NCBI RefSeq assembly: GCF_006442975.2 | Contig: NZ_CP083954.1 | Coordinates: 3,045,501 to 3,109,500, forward strand | DNA: 64,000 nt | Origin: Mesorhizobium sp. B2-1-1 | GTDB taxonomy: Bacteria > Pseudomonadota > Alphaproteobacteria > Rhizobiales > Rhizobiaceae | Direction: 5' to 3' | Shown here: piece by piece, positions 35,577-44,795 of the stretch | How positions within the stretch are numbered: the stretch's first letter is position 1 | How the letters are laid out: every line of letters begins with the position of its first letter | The notes under the pieces: generated by a model | The model's input: the letters and a program-made list of their open reading frames with translations, nothing else | Told to the model about the DNA's origin: nothing | Database searches by the model: none | Program-made: the position numbers and the translations under genes

Positions 35577-36587
35577 TCATTTCTCCGACACGCCGGCCTC
35601 GGCAAAGCTCGCCATCCTCGCATGGCACTCCAGCGCCGAGCGGACGATGTTGACGGCGAGGCAAGCGCCGGAGCCTTCGCCGAGCCGCATGCCGAGGTCG
35701 AGCAGCGGCAGCAGATTGAGCGCTTCCAGCAGGCCGCGATGACCTGACTCGGCAGAGACGTGGGCGGCGATCGTATGAGCAAGGCCTGTGGAGTGCAGCT
35801 TTGCCAAAGGTGCTGCGGCTGCGGTGCAGACGAAGCCGTCAAGCAGCACCGGTATGCCCATGTGACGGGCGGCAAGCGTGGCGCCGAAGATGGCGGCGAG
35901 TTCGCGGCCGCCGAGCGCCGCGGCAACCCCCAGGGGGTCGGCAAGAATGGCGGCGTGGCGCTTCAAGCCCGATTCGATGGCAACCACCTTGCGCTTGAGG
36001 CCGGCATCGTCGACGCCGGTGCCGCGTCCGGTCCATTTTTCCGCACCGCCGCCGAACAGCGCCGCCGAGATCGCGGCGGCCGGCGTGGTGTTGCCGATGC
36101 CCATCTCGCCGAAGCAGACGAGATCGAGATCATCAGTCACCGCATCGTAGCCGGCCGAGACCGCGGCAAGAAACGTCTTGTCGTCCATCGCCGGCGTTTG
36201 CGTGAAATCGCCGGTCGGATGGTCAAGATCGAGCGGAATGACATCGAGTTCGGCGCCCGCGATGCGGGCGAGCTGGTTGATGGCCGCACCGCCGCCGGCG
36301 AAATTCGCCACCATCTGCACCGTGACTTCCGAAGGATAAGCCGACACGCCTTGCGCGGTAACGCCGTGGTTGCCGGCGAAGACGAAAACTTTCACCCGCT
36401 CGAGCCTAGGCATGTCGCGGCCCTGCCAGCGCGCCAGCCACGCGGCGATGGACTCAAGCCGGCCGAGGCTGCCCTGCGGCTTGGTCAACGTGTCCTGGCG
36501 GCGAGCGACCGCGCTCGCGGCGGCGTCATCGCCACCAGGCAGGTCTAGGCAAGCAGCGCGCAATTCATCTAGGGATTTGAAAGGCAT
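35577..36587 (-). CDS. cobT: Nicotinate-nucleotide--dimethylbenzimidazole phosphoribosyltransferase
   Basis: 336-residue enzyme activating the lower ligand of B12: it transfers phosphoribose from nicotinate mononucleotide to 5,6-dimethylbenzimidazole to give alpha-ribazole phosphate. Family segments are TLTKPQGSLGRLESIAAWLA, VFAGNHGVTAQGVSAYPSEV, VCFGEMGIGNTTPAAAISAA and the C-terminal LDLGMRLGEGSGACLA with its catalytic Glu. Length is standard. In Pseudomonas denitrificans nomenclature this is CobU; it must not be confused with the cobaltochelatase subunit CobT. It is the last gene of the minus-strand cob series, 24 bp after cobS. Its stop is 8 bp from the convergent orphan gene. Confidence 0.94.
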   Translation of the reverse strand: MPFKSLDELRAACLDLPGGDDAAASAVARRQDTLTKPQGSLGRLESIAAWLARWQGRDMPRLERVKVFVFAGNHGVTAQGVSAYPSEVTVQMVANFAGGGAAINQLARIAGAELDVIPLDLDHPTGDFTQTPAMDDKTFLAAVSAGYDAVTDDLDLVCFGEMGIGNTTPAAAISAALFGGGAEKWTGRGTGVDDAGLKRKVVAIESGLKRHAAILADPLGVAAALGGRELAAIFGATLAARHMGIPVLLDGFVCTAAAAPLAKLHSTGLAHTIAAHVSAESGHRGLLEALNLLPLLDLGMRLGEGSGACLAVNIVRSALECHARMASFAEAGVSEK

Positions 36588-36611
36588 GGAAGGAAATTCT
36601 CCGAAACAGAG

Positions 36612-37388
36612 TCAGGAAAGGGCTACGGAAGCGACGAGCAGCACCGCGATTTCGCTCACCTGTTGCATAGCGCCGATCGTGTCGCCGGTCTGGCCGCCGA
36701 TCTGGTTGAGGCAAAGCGCGTGGAAGGCGGCAAAGAGCAGGCCGAGCAGGATAAGCGCGGCGATGGCGCCGCCGATTCCAAGCAGGAGGAGCGGGATGGC
36801 GCCGAGCACGGCGCCGGCTATGGCGATTTCCCGCGAGACGGTGCCGGCGCCGGCCGAGAGGCCATCGTCGCGCGCCGGCGGCAAGAGATGCATGAAGGCG
36901 CCGAATACACCGCGCGAGGCGGCATGGGCGGCCAAGAGGGCGAAGAGGGCCTGTGTGGGATCGACGAATTCCGACAGGGCGCTCCAGCGGATGAGCAGCG
37001 ACAGCGCCAGCGCCATGGCGCCATAGGCGCCGATTCGGCTGTCGCGCATAATCTCCAGTTTGCGACCGCGCGTGTTGCCGCCGCCAAAACCGTCGGCGAC
37101 ATCGGACAGCCCGTCCTCGTGCAGGCAGCCGGTGGTGACCGCGGTTGCAACCAGGGCAAGGGCTGCCGCCGACCCGATGGCAAGGCCAAACCGTTCCGCC
37201 GTGGCAAAGACGATGGCGCCGATCAGGCCGACGACGAGGCCGGCGACCGGGGCGGCCCAGATCGCGGCGGCAAGGCTGCGGTCGCGAAAGTCGATGACGG
37301 GCAAGGGCAGCCTGGTGAAGAAGACCAGGCAGAGGGCAACATCGCTGGGGATTTGCCGGGGCGAAAGGGTGACCTTCGGGAACTTCAT
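36612..37388 (-). CDS. cobS: Adenosylcobinamide-GDP ribazoletransferase (cobalamin synthase)
   Basis: 258-residue integral membrane protein that joins adenosylcobinamide-GDP to alpha-ribazole (phosphate), completing cobalamin. The N-terminal SDVALCLVFFTRLPLPVIDF leads to GCLHEDGLSDVADGFGGGNTRGRKLEIMRDSRIGAYGAMAL (written here as adjoining motifs), with the Asp-rich DGLSDVADGFGG motif that binds Mg2+. About seven hydrophobic helices are seen. This is CobV in Pseudomonas denitrificans naming, distinct from the chelatase CobS. The start is 3 bases after the cobB stop and cobT follows, so the final assembly genes are coupled. Confidence 0.93.
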   Translation of the reverse strand: MKFPKVTLSPRQIPSDVALCLVFFTRLPLPVIDFRDRSLAAAIWAAPVAGLVVGLIGAIVFATAERFGLAIGSAAALALVATAVTTGCLHEDGLSDVADGFGGGNTRGRKLEIMRDSRIGAYGAMALALSLLIRWSALSEFVDPTQALFALLAAHAASRGVFGAFMHLLPPARDDGLSAGAGTVSREIAIAGAVLGAIPLLLLGIGGAIAALILLGLLFAAFHALCLNQIGGQTGDTIGAMQQVSEIAVLLVASVALS

Positions 37389-37391
37389 GCC

Positions 37392-38705
37392 TCAGCCCCT
37401 TGCGATGGCATGGAAGAAGGTGCCGCTGACCTGGCCGCGCCGGTAGCCCGAGGCGCCGATCGGATTGCCTTGCCCGTCAGCGAGGTCGGCCAGGGGCTCG
37501 TCATCGCCGGTAGCCGTCATCTGCGCATAATGGAATTCGTGCCCGCGGATCAACGCGCCCCGCGGGCCGAGCGGACAGTCGGCGCGCAGCCGCGCTTCGC
37601 GATAGCCGAGGTTCATCTTGCGCCTGGCGAAGCTGGTTGAATGGCCGAGCAGGCCGAGCATTTTGTGCGTTTCGCCAGACGCATCTTCCAGGGCTTCGCC
37701 AAGCACCATGAAGCCACCGCACTCACCATGGATGGGCTTCGTCCCGGCGAACCTTGCCGTTCCTTTCCGAAAATTCGCAGCGGCGGCGAGACGGCCGGCG
37801 TGAAGCTCGGGATAGCCGCCGGGCAGCCAGCAGACGTCGCAGCTGTCGTCAGGCGCCTCGTCCGCGAGCGGCGAGAACGGAACGATCTCCGCGCCGGCCT
37901 TGCGCCAGTAGGCCGCGACGTGCGGATAGAGGAAGGTGAAGGCGGTATCCTCGGCAAGTGCGATGCGCTGGCCGGGCGGCTGCAGCGCATCGTCGAAGCT
38001 GCCGGGCTCCGGGGCGAGAGGTGTTGCCAGCGCCATGACGGCGTCGAGGTCGAGCGACTTTTCCGCCATGTCGGCCAACCGGTCGAGATGCGCCATCAGG
38101 TCATCATATTCACCGGCCTGGACGAGGCCGAGATGGCGCTCGGGCAGGTTCAAGGTGGGATCGCGCAGGATGGCGCCGACGACCGGCAGGCCGATCGCCT
38201 CGATGGCGTCGCCGGACAGCCGGCGGTGGCGCTCGCTGCCCAGCCGGTTGAGCACGACGCCCGCCATGCGAACCTCCGGATCATAGGTAGCGAACCCCTT
38301 GGCGACGGCCGCCGCCGTGGTCGACTGACCGGAAACGTCCAGCACCAGCAGCACCGGCAGGCCGTAGAGCCGTGCCAGATCGGCCGCCGAACCGCTGCGG
38401 CCCGGCGCGGCCGGAATGCCGTCGAACAGGCCCATGGCGCTTTCGAGGATGACAAAATCGGCGTCGTCGGCGGCATTCACGGCCAGTGCGTTGAGCAGCG
38501 ACGGCGACATCGCCCAGCTGTCGAGATTGACGCCGGACAGGCCGGTGGCGGCGGTGTGGAAGCCGGGATCGATGTAATCGGGGCCGGACTTGGCGCCGCG
38601 TACTTTCAGGCCGCGCCGAGTGAGTGCGCGTAAAATGCCGATGGTGACGCTGGTCTTGCCCGAGCCGGAGCGCGGCGCGCCGACGATGATCGCGCGGGCG
38701 CTCAC
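37392..38705 (-). CDS. cobB: Hydrogenobyrinic acid a,c-diamide synthase
   Basis: 437-residue glutamine amidotransferase that amidates the a and c carboxylates of hydrogenobyrinic acid using ATP. The N-terminal dethiobiotin-synthetase-like P-loop is IIVGAPRSGSGKTSVTIGIL, with AKSGPDYIDPGFH after it. The C-terminal class I amidotransferase domain contains the Cys nucleophile in KPIHGECGGFMVLGEALED. The final residues include GHEFHYAQM with His. The start overlaps the cobA stop by 4 bp (38702-38705). The equivalent enzyme in anaerobic pathways is CbiA; the surrounding aerobic genes make CobB the right name. Confidence 0.93.
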   Translation of the reverse strand: MSARAIIVGAPRSGSGKTSVTIGILRALTRRGLKVRGAKSGPDYIDPGFHTAATGLSGVNLDSWAMSPSLLNALAVNAADDADFVILESAMGLFDGIPAAPGRSGSAADLARLYGLPVLLVLDVSGQSTTAAAVAKGFATYDPEVRMAGVVLNRLGSERHRRLSGDAIEAIGLPVVGAILRDPTLNLPERHLGLVQAGEYDDLMAHLDRLADMAEKSLDLDAVMALATPLAPEPGSFDDALQPPGQRIALAEDTAFTFLYPHVAAYWRKAGAEIVPFSPLADEAPDDSCDVCWLPGGYPELHAGRLAAAANFRKGTARFAGTKPIHGECGGFMVLGEALEDASGETHKMLGLLGHSTSFARRKMNLGYREARLRADCPLGPRGALIRGHEFHYAQMTATGDDEPLADLADGQGNPIGASGYRRGQVSGTFFHAIARG

Positions 38706-39520
38706 GATGCACCCGCCAGCGCCGCGCGCATGGCGACGATGCCGCCGACGACGATCAGCGCCGGTGCGGACAGGCCGGCGGCGGCGGCTTCCTCGGCGAT
38801 GGTGGCCAGCGTGGCGACGACGATGCGTTCCTGCGGCGTCGTCGCGGCGACGATCACCGCCGCCGGCGTCGATGGCGCCAGCCCCCCGTCGAGCAATGCG
38901 GCCGATATTACGGGCAGATTGGCCATGCCCATGTAGACCACGACAGGCTGGCCGGTGCGCGCGATCGCGGCCCAGTCGAGATCGTCATCGGTGCCGGCGG
39001 CATGGCCGGTCGCCAGGATTACCGCCTTGTTGATGCCGCGCATGGTCGCGGGGATGCCGGTGGCGGCCAGCGCGCTGAGGCCCGAGGTGAGGCCGGGCAT
39101 GACGCGGAACGGGATGTTTTCCCGCGCCAGCGCCAGCGCCTCTTCGCCGCCACGGCCGAAAATATAGGGGTCGCCGCCCTTCAGCCTGACAACGCGGCGG
39201 CCCTGGCGCGCCAGCCGGACCAGCAGGGCGGTTATGTCGTCCTGTTTCATCGAGGGTTTTCCGCCGCGCTTGCCGGCAAAGAAAAGCTCGGCGTTTTCGG
39301 CAACCGCGACGACGTCCGGGGAGACCAGCGCATCGTAGACCAGCGCATCCGCCTCACTCAGCGCCGCCAGCACTTCCAGCGTCAGGCAGCCGGGATCGCC
39401 GGGGCCGGCGCCGGCGAGCCAGACATGGCCGGGCTCAAGCGTCCGCGGCTTGAAGTTCAGCCGGGCAAGCGCCTGTTGGAGCGCGGCGTTCTCGCCCTTA
39501 TTCTTGGTGCTGTCGCTCAC
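38702..39520 (-). CDS. cobA: Uroporphyrinogen-III C-methyltransferase
   Basis: 272-residue SAM-dependent methyltransferase converting uroporphyrinogen III to precorrin-2, the entry step of the corrin branch. The N-terminal signature [20 protein letters not shown] is near residue 33, followed by [20 protein letters not shown] and [20 protein letters not shown]. The length is that of a single-function CobA without fused siroheme-synthase domains. The start is GTG 39520, overlapping the cobM stop as GTGA; a much longer in-frame extension upstream is an alternative-frame reading of cobM and was discarded. Residues 1-30 are a variable leader. Confidence 0.93.
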   Translation of the reverse strand: MSDSTKNKGENAALQQALARLNFKPRTLEPGHVWLAGAGPGDPGCLTLEVLAALSEADALVYDALVSPDVVAVAENAELFFAGKRGGKPSMKQDDITALLVRLARQGRRVVRLKGGDPYIFGRGGEEALALARENIPFRVMPGLTSGLSALAATGIPATMRGINKAVILATGHAAGTDDDLDWAAIARTGQPVVVYMGMANLPVISAALLDGGLAPSTPAAVIVAATTPQERIVVATLATIAEEAAAAGLSAPALIVVGGIVAMRAALAGAS

Positions 39521-40281
39521 AATCCGTCCCGTCCGCGAAAACGCCTTTGGTAGTGGGCGTCGTACAATGAACTCTCGCCAAAGCCTTCCGCTGCCAGAGA
39601 GCGGCCGACGAAAATGATGGCCGTACGCTCCATCGGGTCGGCGGCCAGTTGCGCCTCGATGGTTTCCAGCGTGCCGGTCAGCACGCGCTCGTCCGGCCAG
39701 GAGGCACGGAAGACGACCGCCACCGGGCAATCGCGGCCATAGAGCGGCGTCAGCTCGGCGACGATGCGATCGACGGCGTGGATGGCAAGATGAATGGCAA
39801 GCGTGGCGCCGGTGCGGCCGAAGCTGGCCAGCGTTTCGCCAGGCGGCATTTTTGAAGCGCGGCCGGAGACGCGGGTCAGCACCAGGCTCTGGGCGACTTC
39901 GGGAATGGTCAGCTCGCGCCGCAGAACAGCCGCCGCGGCAGCGAAAGAGGGAACGCCCGGCGTCAGCGTGTAGGGAATGCCGTGCCTTTCCAGCCGGCGG
40001 ATCTGTTCGGCAACCGCGCTCCATACCGACAGGTCACCGGAATGCAGCCGCGCGACATCATGGCCGGCCTTGTGGGCGGCCAGATATTCGGCCTCGATCT
40101 CGTCGAGCGACATCGGCGCGGTGTCGATCAGCTTCGTTCCCGGGGTGCAATGCTGCAGCAATTCGGGCGCCACGATCGAGCCGGCATGGAGGCAGACCGG
40201 GCAGCTTGCCAGCAGCCGCGCGCCGCGCAGGGTAATGAGGTCGGCGGCGCCCGGACCGGCGCCGATGAAATGGACGGTCAT
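39517..40281 (-). CDS. cobM: Precorrin-4 C11-methyltransferase
   Basis: 254-residue SAM-dependent methylase acting on C-11 of precorrin-4 to give precorrin-5. The family start [22 protein letters not shown] is followed by [20 protein letters not shown] and [20 protein letters not shown], then [20 protein letters not shown]. These separate CobM from the other methylases of the cluster. The length is normal. Its start overlaps the cobE stop by 4 bp (40278-40281) and its stop overlaps the cobA GTG, so translation is coupled along the operon. Confidence 0.94.
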   Translation of the reverse strand: MTVHFIGAGPGAADLITLRGARLLASCPVCLHAGSIVAPELLQHCTPGTKLIDTAPMSLDEIEAEYLAAHKAGHDVARLHSGDLSVWSAVAEQIRRLERHGIPYTLTPGVPSFAAAAAVLRRELTIPEVAQSLVLTRVSGRASKMPPGETLASFGRTGATLAIHLAIHAVDRIVAELTPLYGRDCPVAVVFRASWPDERVLTGTLETIEAQLAADPMERTAIIFVGRSLAAEGFGESSLYDAHYQRRFRGRDGL

Positions 40282-40664
40282 GCCGCGTCTCCGCTGATGG
40301 CGATGGCGCAGGTGACCGGGCCGAGCACGATGCGTGGTCCCAGCAGCCTGGCGCCTTCGCCGGCGACGGCCAGCGCCGATGCTTCGGACACCGATGCTGT
40401 GCCGGCCAGATCCTGCGAGAGGCTGGAGTTGCTGAGCGCCTTCGTCGACGCTGCTTTAAGCGCTGCCTCATCGACGACAATGACGGGAAGGTTGAGTGTG
40501 CGACCTGCGGCAGCGATCGCCTGTTCATCTTTCTTGAGCGTGGCGGTGGCGAGCGACGAGAGCGCCGTCATCGCCAGCCCGTGCGCTTCGAGCGCGGTTT
40601 CTATCGCGGCAAGCACGTCCTCGACGCTCACGCCCTTTCGGCTGCCGATGCCCGCGACCATCAT
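40278..40664 (-). CDS. cobE: Cobalamin biosynthesis protein CobE
   Basis: 128-residue protein of the CobE/CbiG C-terminal family. The start [20 protein letters not shown] is diagnostic, and the end [20 protein letters not shown] is typical. CobE is found in aerobic cobalamin clusters, where it is thought to assist the ring-contraction/methylation stages; its exact biochemical role is unsettled. Start ATG 40664 overlaps the cobL stop (ATGA, read on the minus strand); an alternative ATG at 40682 would add six residues. The gene is one of the shortest of the cluster, in keeping with the family. Confidence 0.88.
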   Translation of the reverse strand: MMVAGIGSRKGVSVEDVLAAIETALEAHGLAMTALSSLATATLKKDEQAIAAAGRTLNLPVIVVDEAALKAASTKALSNSSLSQDLAGTASVSEASALAVAGEGARLLGPRIVLGPVTCAIAISGDAA

Positions 40665-41902
40665 GGCTTGATCCAACTCCATTGGGTAACCGGCATCGCC
40701 GGCCGCCAGGCCTGCATCGAACCGACAGGCGCGGCGCGGGATATGGCGATGCGGGTGAGATCGCCCCCGAGCTCGGTATGACGGGCAAGAAGCAGCGTCT
40801 CCATTTCCAGCGTCACCGCATTGGCGACAAGGCGGCCGCCGGTGCGCAGCGCCTTGATGGCGGCGGCCAGCACGCCGGCATCGCTGCCGCCGCCGCCGAT
40901 GAAAATCGCATCTGGCGTCTCGAGCCTTGCAAGCGCCTTGGGAGCGCTGCCTTCGACCACGATGAGGCCGGGAACGCCACACGCGGCAGCATTGTGGGCG
41001 ATGCGGGCGGCGCGGATCGGGTCGGCTTCGATGGCAACAGCGCGCATCGAGGAATGGGCGAGCATCCATTCGATGCCGATGGAACCGGAGCCGGCGCCAA
41101 CATCCCACAGCAGTTCGCCGCGCCTCGGCGCCAGCGCCGACAGCGTGATGGCGCGGATGTCATGTTTGGTGATCTGGCCGTCATGGTCGAACAGATGATC
41201 GGCGAGGCCTGATGTCAAAGGCAGGATACGCGCATCCGGACCAGATTGAATTTCGAGCGCCAGTACATTGAGCGGATTGATGTTTTCGAGGTTGAACGCA
41301 TCGGCGCGGGCCGAGCGCAGGTTCTCCTTTGGCCCGCCAAGCGCCTCCAGAACCGTCAGCCGCGAGGCGCCGAAATCAAGCTCGGTGAGCAGGCGGGCGA
41401 TCGCCGCCGGTGCATCGGCATCGGATGTCAGGGCCAGGATGTGTGCGTTGGGTTGCAGCAATGGCCGGATCAGGTCGATGGGGCGGCCATGCAGCGAGAC
41501 GGTTTCGATGTCCTGCAGCGCCCAGCCAAGGCGAGCGGCCGCCAGCGAAATGGCCGACGGCGCGGGAATGACATGCATCTCCCGCGGCATGACCTTGCGG
41601 GCGAGGGTGACGCCGACGCCGTGGAAAAAGGGATCGCCGGAGGCAAGAACGCAGACGCGCTTGCCGGCGAGCGCCAGCACGTCGTGCATCTCGGCATCGA
41701 AGGGAACCGGCCATGGGCGCGGATCGCCCTTGGCGAATGATGAAACGAGCGCAAGGTGCCGCTTGCCACCGAAGATGATTTCCGCATCGGCAATCCGCTG
41801 CTTGGCCTCGTCGCCGAGACCCGCTAAACCGTCCTCGCCGATGCCGACGATGGTGAGCCATTTCTGGTTGAGCTTGGCGCCGCGCGGACCCTTAGCAGGC
41901 AT
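40661..41902 (-). CDS. cobL: Precorrin-6B C5,15-methyltransferase (decarboxylating)
   Basis: 413-residue bifunctional enzyme that methylates C-5 and C-15 and decarboxylates the C-12 acetate of precorrin-6B to give precorrin-8. The N-terminal tetrapyrrole-methylase half begins WLTIVGIGEDGLAGLGDEA (CobL-N, CbiE-like). The C-terminal half is a class I SAM methyltransferase (CbiT-like) with ELLWDVGAGSGSIGIEWMLA and AIFIGGGGSDAGVLAAAIKA. Full fusion length is retained. ATG 41902 was chosen from a family-like KGPRGAKLNQKWLTIVG start. The start codon overlaps that of cobK on the opposite strand. Confidence 0.93.
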   Translation of the reverse strand: MPAKGPRGAKLNQKWLTIVGIGEDGLAGLGDEAKQRIADAEIIFGGKRHLALVSSFAKGDPRPWPVPFDAEMHDVLALAGKRVCVLASGDPFFHGVGVTLARKVMPREMHVIPAPSAISLAAARLGWALQDIETVSLHGRPIDLIRPLLQPNAHILALTSDADAPAAIARLLTELDFGASRLTVLEALGGPKENLRSARADAFNLENINPLNVLALEIQSGPDARILPLTSGLADHLFDHDGQITKHDIRAITLSALAPRRGELLWDVGAGSGSIGIEWMLAHSSMRAVAIEADPIRAARIAHNAAACGVPGLIVVEGSAPKALARLETPDAIFIGGGGSDAGVLAAAIKALRTGGRLVANAVTLEMETLLLARHTELGGDLTRIAISRAAPVGSMQAWRPAMPVTQWSWIKP

Positions 41903-41903
41903 G

Positions 41904-42665
41904 ATGACCCACCGCATTCTGATCCTCGGCGGAACCACCGAAGCCCGGCAACTGGCTGGAAAACTGGCAGCCGGTCACTCGGTGATGCTGTCGCTGGCGG
42001 GCCGCACCGAAAGTCCGGTGGCGCAGGGCGTGCCGGTACGCAGTGGAGGGTTTGGTGGCGCCGATGGTCTGGCCGTCTATCTCAAGGAGACAAGCATCGA
42101 GCTGCTGATCGACGCCACGCATCCCTACGCGGCGCGAATTTCCGCCAATGCCGCGCAGGCCGCGCGCATGGCCGGGGTGCCGATCGTCGCTCTGCGCCGT
42201 CCCGGCTGGGAGCCTGTCGAGGGCGATCGCTGGACGCAGGTCGATACGACAGGCGATGCCGTGCAGGCGCTTGGACCGGCGCCGCGCCGTGTATTCCTGG
42301 CTCTCGGCCGGCAGGAGGTCGCGGCTTTCGAAGCCGCGCCCCAGCACCACTATCTCATCCGCAGCGTCGATCCGGTCGAGCCGAAGCTGGCAGTGCCCGA
42401 TGCCACCTATCTCCTGGCGCGCGGGCCGTTTCGCGAGGCGGAGGAACGCACGCTGCTCCAGCGGCACGGTATCGACATCGTTGTATCCAAGGACAGCGGC
42501 GGCACGGCGACTTATGGCAAGATCGCCGCGGCGCGGGCGCTTGGCCTCGACGTCGTCATGGTGCACAGGCCTGCGCTGCCGGAGGTTCCTTCGGCTGCGA
42601 CCGTCGACCAGCTTGCCGACATGGTCGATCATCTTGTCGAGCCTGCCGCGGAGCGCGGCGTGTAG
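41904..42665 (+). CDS. cobK: Precorrin-6A reductase
   Basis: 253-residue NADPH-dependent enzyme reducing precorrin-6A to precorrin-6B. The start THRILILGGTTEARQLAGKL is characteristic, then ELLIDATHPYAARISANAAQ and FLALGRQEVAAF, with VVSKDSGGTATYGKIAAARA near the end. It is the only plus-strand gene of the cobalamin cluster. Its ATG (41904, or 41901 for MMTHR) overlaps the cobL start codon at 41902 head-to-head. Its end overlaps the cobJ end by 37 bp tail-to-tail. Its promoter must therefore lie inside cobL. Confidence 0.92.
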   Translation: MTHRILILGGTTEARQLAGKLAAGHSVMLSLAGRTESPVAQGVPVRSGGFGGADGLAVYLKETSIELLIDATHPYAARISANAAQAARMAGVPIVALRRPGWEPVEGDRWTQVDTTGDAVQALGPAPRRVFLALGRQEVAAFEAAPQHHYLIRSVDPVEPKLAVPDATYLLARGPFREAEERTLLQRHGIDIVVSKDSGGTATYGKIAAARALGLDVVMVHRPALPEVPSAATVDQLADMVDHLVEPAAERGV

Positions 42666-43393
42666 ACCAGCGCCGGCCTGTTACCGCGCCTGATGATCCG
42701 GGTTTCCGGCGAACCGATGATGATGCAGGTTGCCATGTCCGCCTTGTCGGCATCGGCATCCGCCAGCAGGAACACCTCGATGCGCTCGTCAGGCCGGCCT
42801 GCGGCGCGGCCGAAGATGACGGGCGTGGTGCCCGGCAGAATGGCCTTCAGACATTCGAAGGCGCGGCCAAGCTGCCAGGGGCGCGCCTTGCTGATCGGAT
42901 TGTAAAGCGCGATGACGAAGCCGGCGCCGGCGGCCGCCAGCAGGCGCAGTTCGATCAGGTCCCATGGCTTCAGATTGTCGGACAGCGAGATGGCGCAGAA
43001 ATCATGGCCGAGCGGTGCCCCGATGCGGGCAGCGACAGCGAGCATGGCGGTGACGCCAGGCACGATTGCGAGGTCGATGGCGCGCCATTCGGAGGGGCCG
43101 GCTTCGATCGCCTCGCAGACGGCCGCCGCCATGGCGAAGACGCCTGGATCGCCCCCGGAGACGACGGCGACATTGTGACCTTCGGCCGCCTTCGCCAGCG
43201 CCTCGTTGGAGCGGGCAAGCTCTTCGCGATTGTCGGAGGCGATGCGGGTCTGGTCCGGGCGCAATTCCAGCCGGTCGAGATAGGGCTTGTAGCCGTAGAA
43301 GAAGCTTGCCTCGGCGACGGCGTGGCTCGCCTGCGGCGTCACCTGATCGGCGTTGCCGGGTCCGAGCCCGATGACCGTGAGGCGGCCGCTCAT
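42629..43393 (-). CDS. cobJ: Precorrin-3B C17-methyltransferase
   Basis: 254-residue SAM-dependent enzyme that methylates C-17 of precorrin-3B with ring contraction to precorrin-4. The start RLTVIGLGPGNADQVTPQAS is followed by GYKPYLDRLELRPDQTRIAS and NVAVVSGGDPGVFAMAAAVC. VPGVTAMLAVAARIGAPLGHD and FVIALYNPISKARPWQL are the CobJ-specific segments (quoted separately). The length is normal. Its start overlaps the cobI stop by 4 bp (43390-43393). It is the last gene of the riboswitch-proximal minus-strand segment before cobK interrupts the series. Confidence 0.94.
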   Translation of the reverse strand: MSGRLTVIGLGPGNADQVTPQASHAVAEASFFYGYKPYLDRLELRPDQTRIASDNREELARSNEALAKAAEGHNVAVVSGGDPGVFAMAAAVCEAIEAGPSEWRAIDLAIVPGVTAMLAVAARIGAPLGHDFCAISLSDNLKPWDLIELRLLAAAGAGFVIALYNPISKARPWQLGRAFECLKAILPGTTPVIFGRAAGRPDERIEVFLLADADADKADMATCIIIGSPETRIIRRGNRPALVYTPRSAAGSTR

Positions 43394-44160
43394 GCGCCAC
43401 CCGCCGACGCGACAGGGCGTCCGGACCAGCCGGCAACGAGCACAATGGCGAAATAGGGCGCCTTGTCGTCCGGCTTGTCGGTGAGCCGCATCGAGACGCT
43501 GCCCGGCATGGTGCCGCGCTCGACATAGACGGCGCGTGTCAGCTTGCCGGTGGCCTCCAGCGCCCGCCGGATTTTGGGCAGGTTGCGGCCGACCTTCATG
43601 ATAACGGCGGCATCGGTGTCGGCGAGGCGCCGGGTCAGTTCGAACTCGCTCATCGTGCCCGGCAGCACGGTCAGCACGTCGTCGCCCTGGACGATCGGCA
43701 GGCCGGTCGCCGACCAGCAGCCCGACATGGCGGTAACGCCGGGAATGACCTCGGTCGGAAAACGATGGGCGAGGCGCACATGCAGATGCATGTAGGAGCC
43801 ATAGAAGAGCGGATCGCCTTCCGACAGCACGGCGACCATCCTACCGGCATCCAGATGACCGGCAACGGTCTCGGCGGACTCCTCGTAGAAGGCCGATATC
43901 TGCGCGCGGTAATCGTCGTGATCCTTGTCGATCTCCGTGGTCACGGGATAGAGCAACGGCAGTTCCAGCATGTCGGGCCGGAAGCGCGTTTCGACGATGG
44001 CGCGCGCATTGCTGTTGTTGCCGCGCTTGGCGAAATACGCCACCACATCGGCCTCGGCCAGCGCACGCGCGGCCTTCAGCGTCAACAGTTCCGGGTCGCC
44101 GGGACCGGTACCGACGCCGACCAGGCGGCCCCTCGAGCCGGTTTTGGGGAGCGCGTTCAC
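43390..44160 (-). CDS. cobI: Precorrin-2 C20-methyltransferase
   Basis: 256-residue SAM-dependent methylase converting precorrin-2 to precorrin-3A. The start GRLVGVGTGPGDPELLTLKA and the segment VAVLSEGDPLFYGSYMHLHV define the family, with VIPGVTAMSGCWSATGLPIV and MKVGRNLPKIRRALEATGKL after. The start codon is GTG 44160, overlapping the cobH stop as GTGA, the same arrangement as cobM-cobA. Longer in-frame extension into cobH lacks family similarity and was rejected. The C-terminus overlaps the cobJ start. Confidence 0.94.
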   Translation of the reverse strand: MNALPKTGSRGRLVGVGTGPGDPELLTLKAARALAEADVVAYFAKRGNNSNARAIVETRFRPDMLELPLLYPVTTEIDKDHDDYRAQISAFYEESAETVAGHLDAGRMVAVLSEGDPLFYGSYMHLHVRLAHRFPTEVIPGVTAMSGCWSATGLPIVQGDDVLTVLPGTMSEFELTRRLADTDAAVIMKVGRNLPKIRRALEATGKLTRAVYVERGTMPGSVSMRLTDKPDDKAPYFAIVLVAGWSGRPVASAGGA

Positions 44161-44795
44161 AGGCCGGGCCTCGCGAGAGAATTGAGGGCTGCCGCGGTCA
44201 TGGCGCTGCCGCCAAGCCTGCCGCGCACGATTGCATAGGGTACGCCGTAGGAATTCTGCGCCAGCGCGTCCTTCGATTCGGCGGCACCAACGAAGCCCAC
44301 CGGCATGCCGATGATGGCGGCCGGTTTCGGCGCACCGTCGCGCAGCTTCTCCAGAAGATAGAAGAGTGCGGTCGGCGCATTGCCGATGGCCACCACCGAA
44401 CCGGCGATGCGCTCGCCCCACAGGTCGATCGCGGCGGCAGAACGTGTGTTGCCGATCGTCCTGGCGATTTCATGCGTGCGCGGGTCGCGCAAGGTGCAGA
44501 TCACCTCGTTGCCGGCAGGCAGACGGGCGCGGGTGACGCCGTGCGAGACCATTTCGGCGTCGCAGAAGATCGGCGCGCCGGCGGCAAGCGCGGCCCGTGC
44601 GGCGGAAACGAAATCGCTGGAGAAGACAAAATTCTTGGCGGCTTCCACTTGGCCGCAGGCATGGATCATGCGGACCGCGACATCGGCCTCTGCTTCGGAA
44701 AAGCGCGCGAGATCAGCCTCGGCGCGGATGATGGCAAAGGAGCGTTCGTAGATCGCCGTGCCGTCGTGGATGTAGTCGTAGGCGACCATTGTCAT
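44157..44795 (-). CDS. cobH: Precorrin-8X methylmutase
   Basis: 212-residue enzyme that moves the methyl group from C-11 to C-12, forming hydrogenobyrinic acid. Residues 1-40 (YDYIHDGTAIYERSFAIIRA) and RMIHACGQVEAAKNFVFSSD contain the conserved His that protonates the ring. APIFCDAEMVSHGVTRARLP and IGNAPTALFYLLEKL, with IIGMPVGFVGAAESKDAL, are further family segments. The start at 44795 overlaps the cobG stop (ATGA); an in-frame ATG six bases inside is possible. Length is standard for CobH/CbiC. Confidence 0.95.
   Translation of the reverse strand: MTMVAYDYIHDGTAIYERSFAIIRAEADLARFSEAEADVAVRMIHACGQVEAAKNFVFSSDFVSAARAALAAGAPIFCDAEMVSHGVTRARLPAGNEVICTLRDPRTHEIARTIGNTRSAAAIDLWGERIAGSVVAIGNAPTALFYLLEKLRDGAPKPAAIIGMPVGFVGAAESKDALAQNSYGVPYAIVRGRLGGSAMTAAALNSLARPGL

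Noticed and set aside
38702..40024. A 440-codon extended cobA reaching back through cobM
   Set aside because: The added N-terminus is out-of-frame cobM sequence with Arg-rich composition; GTG 39520 gives the family N-terminus and a coupled overlap.
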